64,000 nt of DNA from Paenibacillus sp. CAA11 (GTDB lineage: Bacteria; Bacillota; Bacilli; Paenibacillales; Paenibacillaceae), in assembly GCF_003060825.1 (NCBI RefSeq), contig NZ_CP028922.1:1918501-1982500 (forward strand), given 5' to 3'. The notes under the pieces were generated by a model. The model made no database searches. It was given only the letters and a program-made list of their open reading frames with translations, and was not told the origin of the DNA. The position numbers were made by a program, and so were the translations under genes. Positions 18,240-27,222 of the stretch are shown in pieces (position 1 is the first letter of the stretch; every line of letters begins with the position of its first letter).

Positions 18240-18692
18240 ATGGCAGAGAAGCAGAATATGAATCAACAAGCATACGGTAATCCCCCCTTCCAGACCCAAG
18301 GTTTATTTTTAAAGGAAGATATATTAGCTAAGGCTGAAGAGCTCGCTGAGCTGATTGGAACTAGTGAGGAGGTCCAGATCTTCAAGAAAGCGGAGGCAAA
18401 GGTCAACAATCACGAGCGGATTCAATCTATGATTCAGCAAATGAAGAAGAAGCAGAAGGAAATTGTTGCTTTTGAAAGCTTGAAAAATGCTAAAATGGTG
18501 GCTCAAATCGAAGGGGAAATTGATGAGCTGCAAAGTGAAATTGATGCCATTCCGCTGGTGACTGAATATCAGCAAAGTCAAAGTGACATCAATTATATGC
18601 TTCAGCTCGTGATGTCCGCCATTTATGATACCGTCTCGACGAAGATTAATGTAGAATCGGGAAGTGAAGCCCCTCCAAGCCGGTGCGATTAG
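18240..18692 (+). CDS. ymcA: RicA/YmcA family regulator (YlbF/YmcA domain)
   Basis: The product is 150 residues, helical throughout, with an MIQQMKKKQKEIVAFESLKN coiled-coil region. In Bacillus, YmcA, YlbF and YaaT form the Ric complex, which carries Fe-S clusters and is needed for RNase Y-dependent mRNA maturation, competence, biofilm formation and sporulation. Its position after miaB is conserved. The tail ends with a cysteine (PPSRCD), in keeping with cluster binding. GAAGGAGGAATAAACC precedes ATG. Confidence 0.9.
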   Translation: MAEKQNMNQQAYGNPPFQTQGLFLKEDILAKAEELAELIGTSEEVQIFKKAEAKVNNHERIQSMIQQMKKKQKEIVAFESLKNAKMVAQIEGEIDELQSEIDAIPLVTEYQQSQSDINYMLQLVMSAIYDTVSTKINVESGSEAPPSRCD

Positions 18693-18705
18693 GATTACAC
18701 AATGT

Positions 18706-18735
18706 GTGCGGAAGCTATTCTTCCGCACTTTTTGC
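18706..18735 (+). terminator. miaB-ymcA terminator
   Basis: GTGCGGAAG and CTTCCGCAC around CTATT, then TTTTT. Confidence 0.85.
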
Positions 18736-18799
18736 TGTATGAGAGAAGCAATCAGGTATAATATCTTGTATAAATAAAGAGACCAAGGAGGAGCTATAC

Positions 18800-19201
18800 G
18801 TGGAGTGGACAGAAATTTTGGAGAACAACGAGCGTTCCTTTTGGGGGCTGCTCGGCATGAAGCTGCTAAGGGCAGACAAAGACCGGGTTGATATTGGGAT
18901 TACTGCAGAGGATAAGCATCTGAATTCAATGGGAATTGTTCACGGAGGCGTACTCTCTTCTCTTATGGATCAGGCCATGGGGATCCTGGTCACGGCAGCT
19001 AAAGGCGGGCTGCAAGGAGTGACGACTCACTTGAATGTTAATTTTCTCGCAGCCATGGGGAAAGGTGAGCTCATCGCGTCAGCATTCCCGATTCAGGAAA
19101 CATTTCGTTCCATGACGATGCGGGCAGAAATCCGCAACGGGGAAGGGACACTTGGCTGCATAGCCAACGCTACGTTTAGATTGCCTAAAGTGAAATCATA
19201 A
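18800..19201 (+). CDS. PaaI-type hotdog thioesterase
   Basis: The product is 133 residues from a GTG behind AAGGAGGAG. The hotdog core GIVHGGVLSSLMDQAMGILV carries the HGG element and the catalytic aspartate of PaaI-like acyl-CoA thioesterases. The acyl substrate cannot be inferred from context. A TATAAT at 18757 may be its -10, with no clear -35. Confidence 0.85.
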   Translation: MEWTEILENNERSFWGLLGMKLLRADKDRVDIGITAEDKHLNSMGIVHGGVLSSLMDQAMGILVTAAKGGLQGVTTHLNVNFLAAMGKGELIASAFPIQETFRSMTMRAEIRNGEGTLGCIANATFRLPKVKS

Positions 19202-19250
19202 TGAATGATGTTATTCTCGGTAATCAACAAATAAATAATGTGGTGATCGA

Positions 19251-20036
19251 ATGAGCAATGAAGTGGAGCAAGATCAAGACAGACCGGCATATGATGCCAA
19301 GAAATACCGCACACCTGACGGTATACCGGCAGATATTGTAATGTTCACTTTGACCAAACAGGAACGGCGCTCTACAACGAAGTCGCTGCCTAGATTTGAT
19401 CTTAGAGTCATGCTGATTCGCCGCCGGAGCTGGCCGTTCGCTGGAGCTTGGGCGCTGCCGGGCGGATTCTCCCAAGAGAATGAATCCCTATATGAGACTG
19501 CTGGCAGGGAGCTTAAGGAAGAGACCGGCGTCGATGGCGGGCACCTCGAATACCTAGGAGTATATAGCGCTCCTGGACGAGATCCTCGGGGCTGGATCAT
19601 CTCCCACGCCTTTTTTGCCCTAGTAGAGGAGAAGGTGCTTGAGAAGAGACAGGCAGATGATGATGCCCAAGAGGTGGGTCTATTTACTATGAAGGAGGCT
19701 CTGGAGGAATTGGAGCTGGCCTTCGACCATCGTGAAATTCTACAGGATGCGTACAAGAGAATTCAGCAGCAAATGCTGCAGACTACGATTGCCAAGCAGT
19801 TTCTCCCACCGGAATTTACACTGGGCGAGCTGTATCAGGTGATTAAGACCGTGGTGCCAGACTTCGCCGAATTGAATTTTATCCGGAAAGTCACTTCGAC
19901 TAGGAGCAGGCAGGGAATCCTTGAGGAAGCTCGGGACGAGAACGGGAAGCCGCTGCTGTCCAACCAGTATTCACAGCGTCCTGCCCAGCTGTACCGATTC
20001 ACGGACTTTACACCACAGTTCTCTATATATACTTAA
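19251..20036 (+). CDS. Nudix protein with NrtR-like C-terminal domain
   Basis: The product is 261 residues. The Nudix box GGFSQENESLYETAG...RELKEETGV is complete (G-x5-E-x7-RE-x2-EE-x-G), so hydrolysis, for example of ADP-ribose, is possible. The C-terminal part (about 175-255) with FTLGELYQVIKTVVPDF and LSNQYSQRPAQLYRFTDFTP resembles the winged helix of NrtR repressors of NAD metabolism. The next two genes are pncA and pncB homologs, which supports an NAD-related role. It could be repressor, enzyme or both; I could not see a clear NrtR operator. Confidence 0.75.
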   Translation: MSNEVEQDQDRPAYDAKKYRTPDGIPADIVMFTLTKQERRSTTKSLPRFDLRVMLIRRRSWPFAGAWALPGGFSQENESLYETAGRELKEETGVDGGHLEYLGVYSAPGRDPRGWIISHAFFALVEEKVLEKRQADDDAQEVGLFTMKEALEELELAFDHREILQDAYKRIQQQMLQTTIAKQFLPPEFTLGELYQVIKTVVPDFAELNFIRKVTSTRSRQGILEEARDENGKPLLSNQYSQRPAQLYRFTDFTPQFSIYT

Positions 20037-20118
20037 TTAACCTTGCCGGAAGAACGCTTGGAGCAGTGGTTTTTAGGGCATGATGAAGCTGGTATATTAG
20101 GCCATAGGAGATGAGTAT

Positions 20119-20664
20119 ATGAAAGCACTTATAGTGATTGACTTCACAAATGATTTTGTGGATGGAAGCCTTCCGGTGGGAGAGCCGGCTATAGGCATTG
20201 AACCCATCATTTCCAGGTTAACAGAGCAATATGCGGAGCGCGGTGATTATGTAGTAATGGCTGTAGATTTGCATGAGCGAGGAGACCGCCATCACCCCGA
20301 GACGAAGCTGTTTCCACCCCATAACCTCAGGGGTACTTCTGGCAGAGAGTTATATGGTCGGCTTCAGGAAGTGTACCAAAAACATCAAGATCGAATTTAC
20401 TGGATGGATAAGACAAGGTACAGTGCCTTCTGTGGGACGGATCTTGAACTCAAGCTTAGGGAGCGCGGGATTACAGAGGTTCATTTGGTCGGGGTTTGTA
20501 CGGATATTTGTGTATTACATACAGCGGTGGATGCCTATAACAAGGGGTTTGCCATAACCGTATATGAAGATGCGGTGGCGAGCTTCAATCCTGAAGGCCA
20601 TGCCTGGGCGCTGGGGCATTTCCGTTCCAGCCTGGGGGCCGAGGTAAAAACAAGCCGCCCATAA
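20119..20664 (+). CDS. pncA: Nicotinamidase
   Basis: The product is 181 residues and hydrolyses nicotinamide to nicotinate in NAD salvage. The isochorismatase-fold triad is D8 (VIDFTNDFVDG), K98 (MDKTRYSAF) and C131 (GVCTDICV); metal ligands D50, H52 and a histidine at about 58 are present in VDLHERGDRHHPE. AGGAGATGAGT lies before ATG. It is followed 49 bases later by the phosphoribosyltransferase that uses its product. Confidence 0.95.
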   Translation: MKALIVIDFTNDFVDGSLPVGEPAIGIEPIISRLTEQYAERGDYVVMAVDLHERGDRHHPETKLFPPHNLRGTSGRELYGRLQEVYQKHQDRIYWMDKTRYSAFCGTDLELKLRERGITEVHLVGVCTDICVLHTAVDAYNKGFAITVYEDAVASFNPEGHAWALGHFRSSLGAEVKTSRP

Positions 20665-20713
20665 ACGTATAACGGATTCGCGGACAATAGCGGATGGAGA
20701 GAGGATGAGAACC

Positions 20714-22189
20714 ATGCAAACAGCAAGCCTGGCGCTGCATACGGATAAATATCAGATCAACATGATTTACGCCCATTGGATCAATGGGAGTCATCAGCGA
20801 AGAGCGGTGTTTGAGGCTTATTTCCGCAAGCTTCCCTTCGGGAACGGCTACGCCGTCTTTGCGGGACTGGAACGCATAGTGAATTACATTAAGAACTTAC
20901 GTTTTACAGAAGAAGATATCGCGTTTCTTGCGAAGCAGGAGGAGAATTATAAGCCGGAGTTTCTGGAAATGCTGCGCGGTTTCCGGTTCCAAGGAGATTT
21001 GTACTCCATGAAGGAAGGTGCACTGGTCTTCCCTAACGAGCCGCTAGTCCGCGTAGAGGGAACCATCATGGAAGCCCAGCTTATCGAGACCGCGCTGCTG
21101 AATTTTATGAACTTCCAGACGCTGATCGCAACGAAGGCTTCCCGAATTAAGCGGGTTGCTGAAGGAGATACCCTGCTTGAGTTCGGTACACGTCGTGCAC
21201 AAGAGGCGGATGCTGCGATTTGGGGGGCAAGAGCGGCTTATATTGCCGGATTTGATGCCACTTCAAATATGCTGGCAGGAGAATATTTCGGTATCCCGAC
21301 TAAGGGGACGCATGCACACTCCTGGGTGCAAAGCTTTGACTCGGAGCAGGAGGCCTTTGAGCTGTATGCCAAGGCGCTGCCGGATCAAGTGACGCTGCTC
21401 GTGGATACTTTCGATACTTTGAAAAGCGGTGTGCCGCATGCGATCAAGACAGCTAAGCTGCTTGAAGCTCAAGGCAAGCGAATGAGCGGCATACGGCTGG
21501 ACAGTGGGGACCTTGCCTACCTATCGATTCAGGCAAGAAAGATGCTGGATGATGCTGGCCTGTCTTATGTTAAGATTGTTGCTTCCAATGATTTGGATGA
21601 GAATACAATCTTTAACCTAAAGGCTCAGGGCGCTAAAATTGATATTTGGGGTGTAGGCACTCAGCTGATCACCGCTGCAGATCAACCGGCTTTGGGCGGA
21701 GTTTACAAGTTGGTGGAACGGGAACGCGAGGGCAAGATGGAGCCAACCATCAAGATCTCCGGCAATCCTGAGAAGGTGAGCACGCCTGGCAAAAAGGATG
21801 TCTTTCGGATTATTGCCGCCAGCAGCGGAAAGGCTATTGCCGATTATGTGTGCTTCCCGAACGAGGAGCAGCCGCGTAAGGGAGGCAGTCTGAGGTTGTT
21901 TAACCCGCTTCATCCATACCTGCAGAAGTCTGTTAAGCACTATAACGCCATTAACATGCTTGAGCCTGTATTTGTTGGTGGGGAGCTGGTTTACGAGCTG
22001 CCTCAACTAGAAGAGATACGTGCTTATCATGAAAGGCAGATCCATATGTTCTGGCCGGAATACTTGCGGAAACTGAATCCAGAGGTATACCGTGTGAATC
22101 TGAGCCAGGAAGTTTGGGAACTTAAGCAAAAAATGATCGAGGCCTATATGTCGGAAGATTCAGCAGAGGAAGAAACAACTGAAGAATAG
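20714..22189 (+). CDS. pncB: Nicotinate phosphoribosyltransferase
   Basis: The product is 491 residues and converts nicotinate and PRPP to nicotinate mononucleotide. Family motifs are LHTDKYQINMIYAHW, FGTRRAQEADAAIWGARAAY, THAHSW, and VDTFDTLKSG followed by GIRLDSGDLAYLS. I prefer ATG 20714 over ATG 20705 because the latter abuts GGAGAGAGG with no spacing. Together with pncA and the Nudix gene it forms a salvage unit ended by a terminator. Confidence 0.95.
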   Translation: MQTASLALHTDKYQINMIYAHWINGSHQRRAVFEAYFRKLPFGNGYAVFAGLERIVNYIKNLRFTEEDIAFLAKQEENYKPEFLEMLRGFRFQGDLYSMKEGALVFPNEPLVRVEGTIMEAQLIETALLNFMNFQTLIATKASRIKRVAEGDTLLEFGTRRAQEADAAIWGARAAYIAGFDATSNMLAGEYFGIPTKGTHAHSWVQSFDSEQEAFELYAKALPDQVTLLVDTFDTLKSGVPHAIKTAKLLEAQGKRMSGIRLDSGDLAYLSIQARKMLDDAGLSYVKIVASNDLDENTIFNLKAQGAKIDIWGVGTQLITAADQPALGGVYKLVEREREGKMEPTIKISGNPEKVSTPGKKDVFRIIAASSGKAIADYVCFPNEEQPRKGGSLRLFNPLHPYLQKSVKHYNAINMLEPVFVGGELVYELPQLEEIRAYHERQIHMFWPEYLRKLNPEVYRVNLSQEVWELKQKMIEAYMSEDSAEEETTEE

Positions 22190-22201
22190 AATAAACTGAT
22201 T

Positions 22202-22242
22202 CCAAAAAACCGCGAGGAGCCAAGCTTCCCGCGGTTTTTTGG
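22202..22242 (+). terminator. NAD salvage unit terminator
   Basis: AAAAAACCGCG and CGCGGTTTTTT form a perfect stem. Confidence 0.85.
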
Positions 22243-22303
22243 GGTGTAATTAGAAGACTCCCATCCGACACAAAACATCAAATTATCCCTGAATTCGTCA
22301 GGA

Positions 22304-22332
22304 TTGTCTGTGACTAATCTCATGTGTATTAT
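22304..22332 (+). promoter_or_regulatory. Promoter of the second oxidoreductase operon, with an Fnr/Rex-like site in its spacer
   Basis: TTGTCT, a 17-base spacer and TATTAT. Within it, 22309-22324 reads TGTGA-CTAATC-TCATG, which fits the Fnr/Crp pattern TGTGA-N6-TCACA in eight of ten fixed bases. The site is a weak candidate. Confidence 0.4.
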
Positions 22333-22447
22333 GATAAATCTCACATCCTTAACCGAGATTATTGTGTTAAATTGAGTCATTAATCAAAGTACCATGGTTT
22401 GTCATGGCTGTAGAACCGATTCAATCGAAGAAGGGAGTAATGTTTCC

Positions 22448-23455
22448 TTGATACAACTACCTCAAGTCAACAAGCTTGGCTTTTTTGAAATCAGACTGGA
22501 ATCCATAGGGGGCCTAGGGGCAAATCTCGCAGGGAAGATGCTTGCGGAAGCAGGCGTAACAGGTGCCGGACTGGGCGGTGTCAGCTTCTCCTCATACGGA
22601 TCTGAGAAGAAGGGATCTCCAGTAAAGGCGCACATCCGGTTCTGTGATCCATCAACGCCGATCCGGGATACCTCGCCGGTAGAGCGGCCGCATCTTGTAG
22701 GAGTGTTCCAGGAAGCGCTTGCAAAGACAGTGGACGTTTTAAGTGGCGTTTCTGGAACCGGTATAGTGTTGGTTAATTCACATCGGACTCCTGAAGAGGT
22801 GAGAAGCCGGCTTGGACTTGCCGGAGGCAACATAGCCGTTATTGATGCGACCGGAATAGCGCTTGAGGAGAAGAATCGCGTGAATATGGCGATGCTTGGC
22901 GGGCTGTTTAAGCTGTGCTCTTTCCTTGACCCGGCTATTATGCAGGATATTATTCGCAAATCACTTGAGAAGAAGTACCCGCAGATGGTAGAACCGGCGC
23001 TGGCAACATTTAATCGGGGATATGAAGAAGTGCGCAGCCACACTGCAGTACTTGCAGAGGAGGGCCAAGAACCGAAGTCTACAAGAGCAGATGAAGCTGT
23101 GCTTGGATATAACACTCAGCCGATCGGTGGGCTCATTGTCAATCCGGGTAACAGCATTCTCAAAGATTTAAGCATCTCGCGCTCCGGCATGCTGCCTCAT
23201 CTGAACCTTGATTCCTGCATTCATTGTGCCCAGTGTGATAATGTCTGTCCGGATATGTGCTTTGTATGGGATGAGCAACCCGATAAGAAGGGCCGCCCGC
23301 AAATGTTCTTGCAGGGCATCGACTATCAGTATTGTAAAGGCTGCCTGAAGTGTGTTCATGCTTGTCCAACAGATGCGCTGTCGAGTCAAAGGGAAGAAGA
23401 TGGCTACGCTGAAGAGCATCGGACTGCACATCAGTTTGAAAGAGTGACTTTGTAA
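22448..23455 (+). CDS. 2-oxoacid:ferredoxin oxidoreductase, fused gamma-delta (ferredoxin-like) subunit
   Basis: The product is 335 residues from a TTG behind GAAGGGAG; the upstream ATG at 22394 lacks a ribosome site. The gamma domain (about 1-190) begins FEIRLESIGGLGANLAGKML. Near the C-terminus (about 255-315) two 4Fe-4S motifs, CIHCAQCDNVCP and CKGCLKCVHACP, form the ferredoxin-like delta part that passes electrons onward. The next gene supplies alpha and beta. Confidence 0.88.
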   Translation: MIQLPQVNKLGFFEIRLESIGGLGANLAGKMLAEAGVTGAGLGGVSFSSYGSEKKGSPVKAHIRFCDPSTPIRDTSPVERPHLVGVFQEALAKTVDVLSGVSGTGIVLVNSHRTPEEVRSRLGLAGGNIAVIDATGIALEEKNRVNMAMLGGLFKLCSFLDPAIMQDIIRKSLEKKYPQMVEPALATFNRGYEEVRSHTAVLAEEGQEPKSTRADEAVLGYNTQPIGGLIVNPGNSILKDLSISRSGMLPHLNLDSCIHCAQCDNVCPDMCFVWDEQPDKKGRPQMFLQGIDYQYCKGCLKCVHACPTDALSSQREEDGYAEEHRTAHQFERVTL

Positions 23456-23481
23456 ATTTTGGGGGAAAGGTGGATAAAGTG

Positions 23482-25788
23482 ATGGCGATTGACATGGAAA
23501 AAGAACGCGGAACGGCTCAAATTGAGCAGCGCACGGTGTATGAGTCCGGCAATGAAATGGCTGCTTATGCAGCTTCACAAATTAACTATCATATCATGGG
23601 GTATTTTCCTATTTCGCCTTCGACAGAAGTGGCTCAGTTCCTTGACCTTATGAAGGCTAATGGACAGCATGATATTAAGCTGATTCCATCGGATGGTGAG
23701 CACAGCTCTGCCGGGATATGCTACGGGGCGTCTACAGCAGGGGGGAGAGTGTTCAACGCAACCAGTGCCAACGGGTATCTGTATATGTTGGAACAAATGC
23801 CTGTACAATCAGGTACCCGTTTTCCTATGGTAATGAATCTGGTTTGCCGCTCCGTATCGGGCCCGCTGGATATTCATGGGGATCATTCTGACTTGTATTT
23901 TGCACTTAATACAGGCTGGCCGATCCTGATGTGCCGGGACCCTCAATCGGTTTATGATATGAATCTAATGGCTATTAAGCTTGCAGAGGATCCTGAGGTT
24001 CGCTTGCCAGTGCTTGTGGCCTCTGACGGCTATTTCACCTCGCACCAAAAGCGTAATGTTAGTACCTTCGCGAATACGGAAGATGTCCAGAAGTTTGTGG
24101 GCAAGCGTCCGCCGGCAGGCTTCGCACATACGCTGGACCGCAACAACCCGATCACAGTAGGACCTTATATGAATGAGCCAGATTACATCAATAACCGCTA
24201 TCAGCAATCGGAAGCGATGTACAATGCCGGACGTGTGTTCCAGCGTATTGCAGGTGAGTACAAGCAGCTGACCGGACGCGAGTATAAGATGCTTGACCTA
24301 TACCGGATGGAGGATGCTGAGGTAGCCGTATTCCTAATGAATTCGGCTTCAGAGATCATCAAGGATGTAGTGGATGAGCTGCGTCAGCAGGGAGTTAAGG
24401 CGGGCGCCATTGCGCCTAACATGATCCGGCCGTTTCCTCAGGCAGAGATTGCAGAGGCCCTGAAGGGAGTCAAAGCGATTACGGTAGGCGATCGTGCGGA
24501 TTCCTATGGCGCTCATGGCGGCAATATGGTTAATGAAATTAAGGCGGCATTGTTTACTTATGGGAATACGACCACGAAGGTGATTAGCCGGATCTATGGG
24601 CTAGGCGGTAAGGAATTTTACGCGGAGGATGGACATCATTTGTTCTCCCTTGCGATTGAGGCGGCAGCCAAGAACCATGTGGACGTTCCGTTTGATTATT
24701 ATGGGCATTCGGTGGGCAAGCCGGACCAAGCTCCTAAGCGGGTACTGAAGCCGCTGAAGTTCGAGGACCTGAAGACAGGCCTGATTACGGTAAAACAAGA
24801 TGAAGCAACGGGTAAGCTAAGCGTGCGTATTCCGCCGCTGCGTGCCTTAACCAAGAAGCCGAAGCGTATTGCTCCGGGCCACGGGGCTTGTCCGGGCTGC
24901 GGTATTTTCTCGGGACTAGAGCTGTTCTTTAAAGGGATTGAAGGGGATATTGTAGCTTTGTTCCATACCGGCTGTGCCATGGTCGTAACAACGGGCTATC
25001 CTTACTCGGCGCATAAAGCAACATATATTCATAACTTGTTCCAAAATGGAGCCGCTACGTTGTCAGGTGTCGTTGAGATGTTCTGGGAACGCAAGCGCAG
25101 AGGCGAGTTTGATGAGCTGGGATTGTCAGACGACTTTACTTTTGTTATGGTAACCGGTGATGGAGGAATGGATATTGGTATGGGGCCGGCCATTGGTGCT
25201 GCGCTGCGCAACCATAAGATGATTATTATCGAGTATGATAATGAGGGGTACATGAATACAGGCGCTCAGCTATCTTACTCAACGCCGATAGGCCATCGTA
25301 CTTCAACTTCCAATATTGGCTCCGAGCAGAAAGGAAAGGCGTTCCATCATAAGGATACCGCTCAAATTATGGCGGCTACCAATATTCCTTATGTCTTTAC
25401 AGGCAGTGAGGCATATCCTCAGGATCTGGTTAAGAAGGCTGCTAAGGCTCAGTGGTATGCACAGAATGAGGGACTCGTATACGGTAAAATACTGATCGCC
25501 TGCCCGCTGAATTGGATCGCTCCGGATGATCAAGGAACGAATATTGTTGACGCTGCCGTGAATTCCTGTTTCTTCCCGCTATACGAAGTAGAGCATGGAC
25601 AAACAACGCTTACCTATAATCCGGAAGAGAAGGGCAAGCGTGTACCTCTCTCGGACTGGCTGCGTACCATGGGCAAGACAAGACATCTGCTCAAGCCCGA
25701 GAATGAAGCGCGGCTTCATGACTTTGAACAAGAGGTTGAGCGCCGCTGGAGCATTTTGAAGATTAAGCATGAGCATCCGGAACTCTAG
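23482..25788 (+). CDS. 2-oxoacid:ferredoxin oxidoreductase, fused alpha-beta subunit
   Basis: The product is 768 residues. The alpha part (about 1-420) has MGYFPISPSTEVAQFLDLM; the beta part (about 450-768) has APGHGACPGCGIFSG, a cysteine in FHTGCAMVVTTGYP and the thiamine diphosphate motif GDGGMDIGMGPA, followed by IIEYDNEGYMNTG. That arrangement belongs to the pyruvate/2-ketoisovalerate class rather than KorAB. ATG 23482 is chosen over GTG 23470, which overlaps the purine-rich AAAGG site. It lies 26 bases after its partner gene. The substrate is not determinable here. Confidence 0.88.
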   Translation: MAIDMEKERGTAQIEQRTVYESGNEMAAYAASQINYHIMGYFPISPSTEVAQFLDLMKANGQHDIKLIPSDGEHSSAGICYGASTAGGRVFNATSANGYLYMLEQMPVQSGTRFPMVMNLVCRSVSGPLDIHGDHSDLYFALNTGWPILMCRDPQSVYDMNLMAIKLAEDPEVRLPVLVASDGYFTSHQKRNVSTFANTEDVQKFVGKRPPAGFAHTLDRNNPITVGPYMNEPDYINNRYQQSEAMYNAGRVFQRIAGEYKQLTGREYKMLDLYRMEDAEVAVFLMNSASEIIKDVVDELRQQGVKAGAIAPNMIRPFPQAEIAEALKGVKAITVGDRADSYGAHGGNMVNEIKAALFTYGNTTTKVISRIYGLGGKEFYAEDGHHLFSLAIEAAAKNHVDVPFDYYGHSVGKPDQAPKRVLKPLKFEDLKTGLITVKQDEATGKLSVRIPPLRALTKKPKRIAPGHGACPGCGIFSGLELFFKGIEGDIVALFHTGCAMVVTTGYPYSAHKATYIHNLFQNGAATLSGVVEMFWERKRRGEFDELGLSDDFTFVMVTGDGGMDIGMGPAIGAALRNHKMIIIEYDNEGYMNTGAQLSYSTPIGHRTSTSNIGSEQKGKAFHHKDTAQIMAATNIPYVFTGSEAYPQDLVKKAAKAQWYAQNEGLVYGKILIACPLNWIAPDDQGTNIVDAAVNSCFFPLYEVEHGQTTLTYNPEEKGKRVPLSDWLRTMGKTRHLLKPENEARLHDFEQEVERRWSILKIKHEHPEL

Positions 25789-25865
25789 AAGTTCCAATAG
25801 GATTCCTTATTTGCGGCCACTCATGGAGAGTGAGGCAATAGGGAGGATACGGAGGTAATTAGGAC

Positions 25866-26861
25866 ATGACAGAAGTATTTCGTGCGTTTCGAGTTCATCA
25901 TGATGAGCAGGGCTTTCGGACAGAAATCGATCAGCTGACACCGGCGGATTTGCCGCAGGGAGACGTTAAAATTCGCGTGCATTATTCGGGCGTGAATTAT
26001 AAAGACGGTCTGGCCAGCATTCCTGAGGGGAAAATCGTAAAATCTTACCCGTTTACACCTGGCATTGATCTCGCTGGAGAGGTGGTCACTTCTAAAGACC
26101 CACGTTACCAGGCTGGCGATAAAGTCATTTGTACGGGCTTCGAGCTTGGGGTAAGCCATCCGGGAGGATATGCAGAGTATGCAAGCGTGCCGGGGGATTG
26201 GCTCGTCAAGCTGCCGGAGGGACTTGATTTGCGGGAAGCGATGGCGATCGGAACGGCAGGGTTTACTGCTGCATTGTCCATCGACAGGCTGCTGCTTACA
26301 GGGCTAAACCCGCAGGCTGGACCTGTGCTGGTGGGAGGAGCGACTGGAGGGGTAGGCAGCGTCGCCGTGTCCATACTGTCAAGACTAGGCTATGAAGTTA
26401 CGGCGGTTACTGGCAAGTCAGAGCAGACCGCCTGGCTGCAAGAGCTGGGAGCCGCCCGGGTCGTATCCAGGGATGAGGCCGTTCAAAATACCAAGGGAGC
26501 TCTCGGAAGCCAGCAATGGGCCGCCGTCGTAGATCCGGTTGGCGGAATCTTTACGGCTGCTTTGCTCAAAACCATCCGTTACGGTGGCAGTATTGCGCTC
26601 TCCGGCATGGTTGGCGGAGGAAAGCTGGAGACAAGTGTCTATCCATTTATATTGCGTGGAGTTCATCTTCTGGGTATTGATAGCGTCTATTGCGAAATGG
26701 AGCTAAGGGAACGATTATGGACACTGCTTGCCGGGGACTGGAAGCCGCTGAGTCTATTGAAGAAGGGGATCACCACCTTCACGATGGATGAGCTACCGGA
26801 AGCCTTAATGGGAATTCTGGGAGGTCATTCAATCGGGCGACAGGTTATTAAGCTGATGTAG
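25866..26861 (+). CDS. YhdH/YhfP family quinone oxidoreductase (acryloyl-CoA reductase-like)
   Basis: The product is 331 residues and is a zinc-free medium-chain reductase. Visible motifs are VHYSGVNYKDGLA near the start, PGIDLAGEVV, GTAGFTAALSI and the NADPH-binding GATGGVGSVAVSIL at about 157-170. E. coli YhdH/AcuI reduces acryloyl-CoA. GGAGGTAATTAGGAC precedes ATG. It follows the oxidoreductase operon by 77 bases and ends with a strong terminator. Confidence 0.88.
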   Translation: MTEVFRAFRVHHDEQGFRTEIDQLTPADLPQGDVKIRVHYSGVNYKDGLASIPEGKIVKSYPFTPGIDLAGEVVTSKDPRYQAGDKVICTGFELGVSHPGGYAEYASVPGDWLVKLPEGLDLREAMAIGTAGFTAALSIDRLLLTGLNPQAGPVLVGGATGGVGSVAVSILSRLGYEVTAVTGKSEQTAWLQELGAARVVSRDEAVQNTKGALGSQQWAAVVDPVGGIFTAALLKTIRYGGSIALSGMVGGGKLETSVYPFILRGVHLLGIDSVYCEMELRERLWTLLAGDWKPLSLLKKGITTFTMDELPEALMGILGGHSIGRQVIKLM

Positions 26862-26872
26862 CAGGTAAATAC

Positions 26873-26915
26873 AAAGCCGGATGGTTCATAGGTTATGGAC
26901 CGTCCGGCTTTTTCT
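26873..26915 (+). terminator. Terminator after the YhdH/YhfP gene
   Basis: AAGCCGGA-GGT and ACC-TCCGGCTTTTT arms with an internal bulge. Confidence 0.75.
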
Positions 26916-26935
26916 AGTAGCTAGTCTCAGGACGA

Positions 26936-27054
26936 GGGCTGGCAAGCCCTGACGTTAGCCAAGGGCAGGACCCTTTTGTGTCAACACAAAGTGTATGTCA
27001 GGTAGAAAATCCATTGTTAAGGCTGACTTTCGATTCGGGAGTCGGCTTTTTTAT
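26936..27054 (+). promoter_or_regulatory. Structured leader-like region ending in a terminator, upstream of the PTS gene
   Basis: Three hairpins in a row, GGGCT-GGCA-AGCCC (26936-26949), AAGGG-CAGGA-CCCTT (26961-26975) and TTTGTGT-CA-ACACAAA (26975-26990), are followed by a terminator at 27019-27054 (GCTGACT/AGTCGGC then T6). This looks like a regulatory RNA or attenuator. No sac-type antiterminator target was recognised here. No clear promoter was found in 27055-27222. Confidence 0.4.
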
Positions 27055-27222
27055 TTGTCTACATTTTTAGCCTGTGATGCAATAATGAGCCTCTGTTCTC
27101 AGAATAGTGGTATTTCTTGACCATTGATTTTAAAAATTGAAGTGGTCACAATATAACTATTGCTATAAATGACGAAATTGTCACTATTGAATGGGATTTT
27201 TATCCTAGCAGGGGGGCCATTC

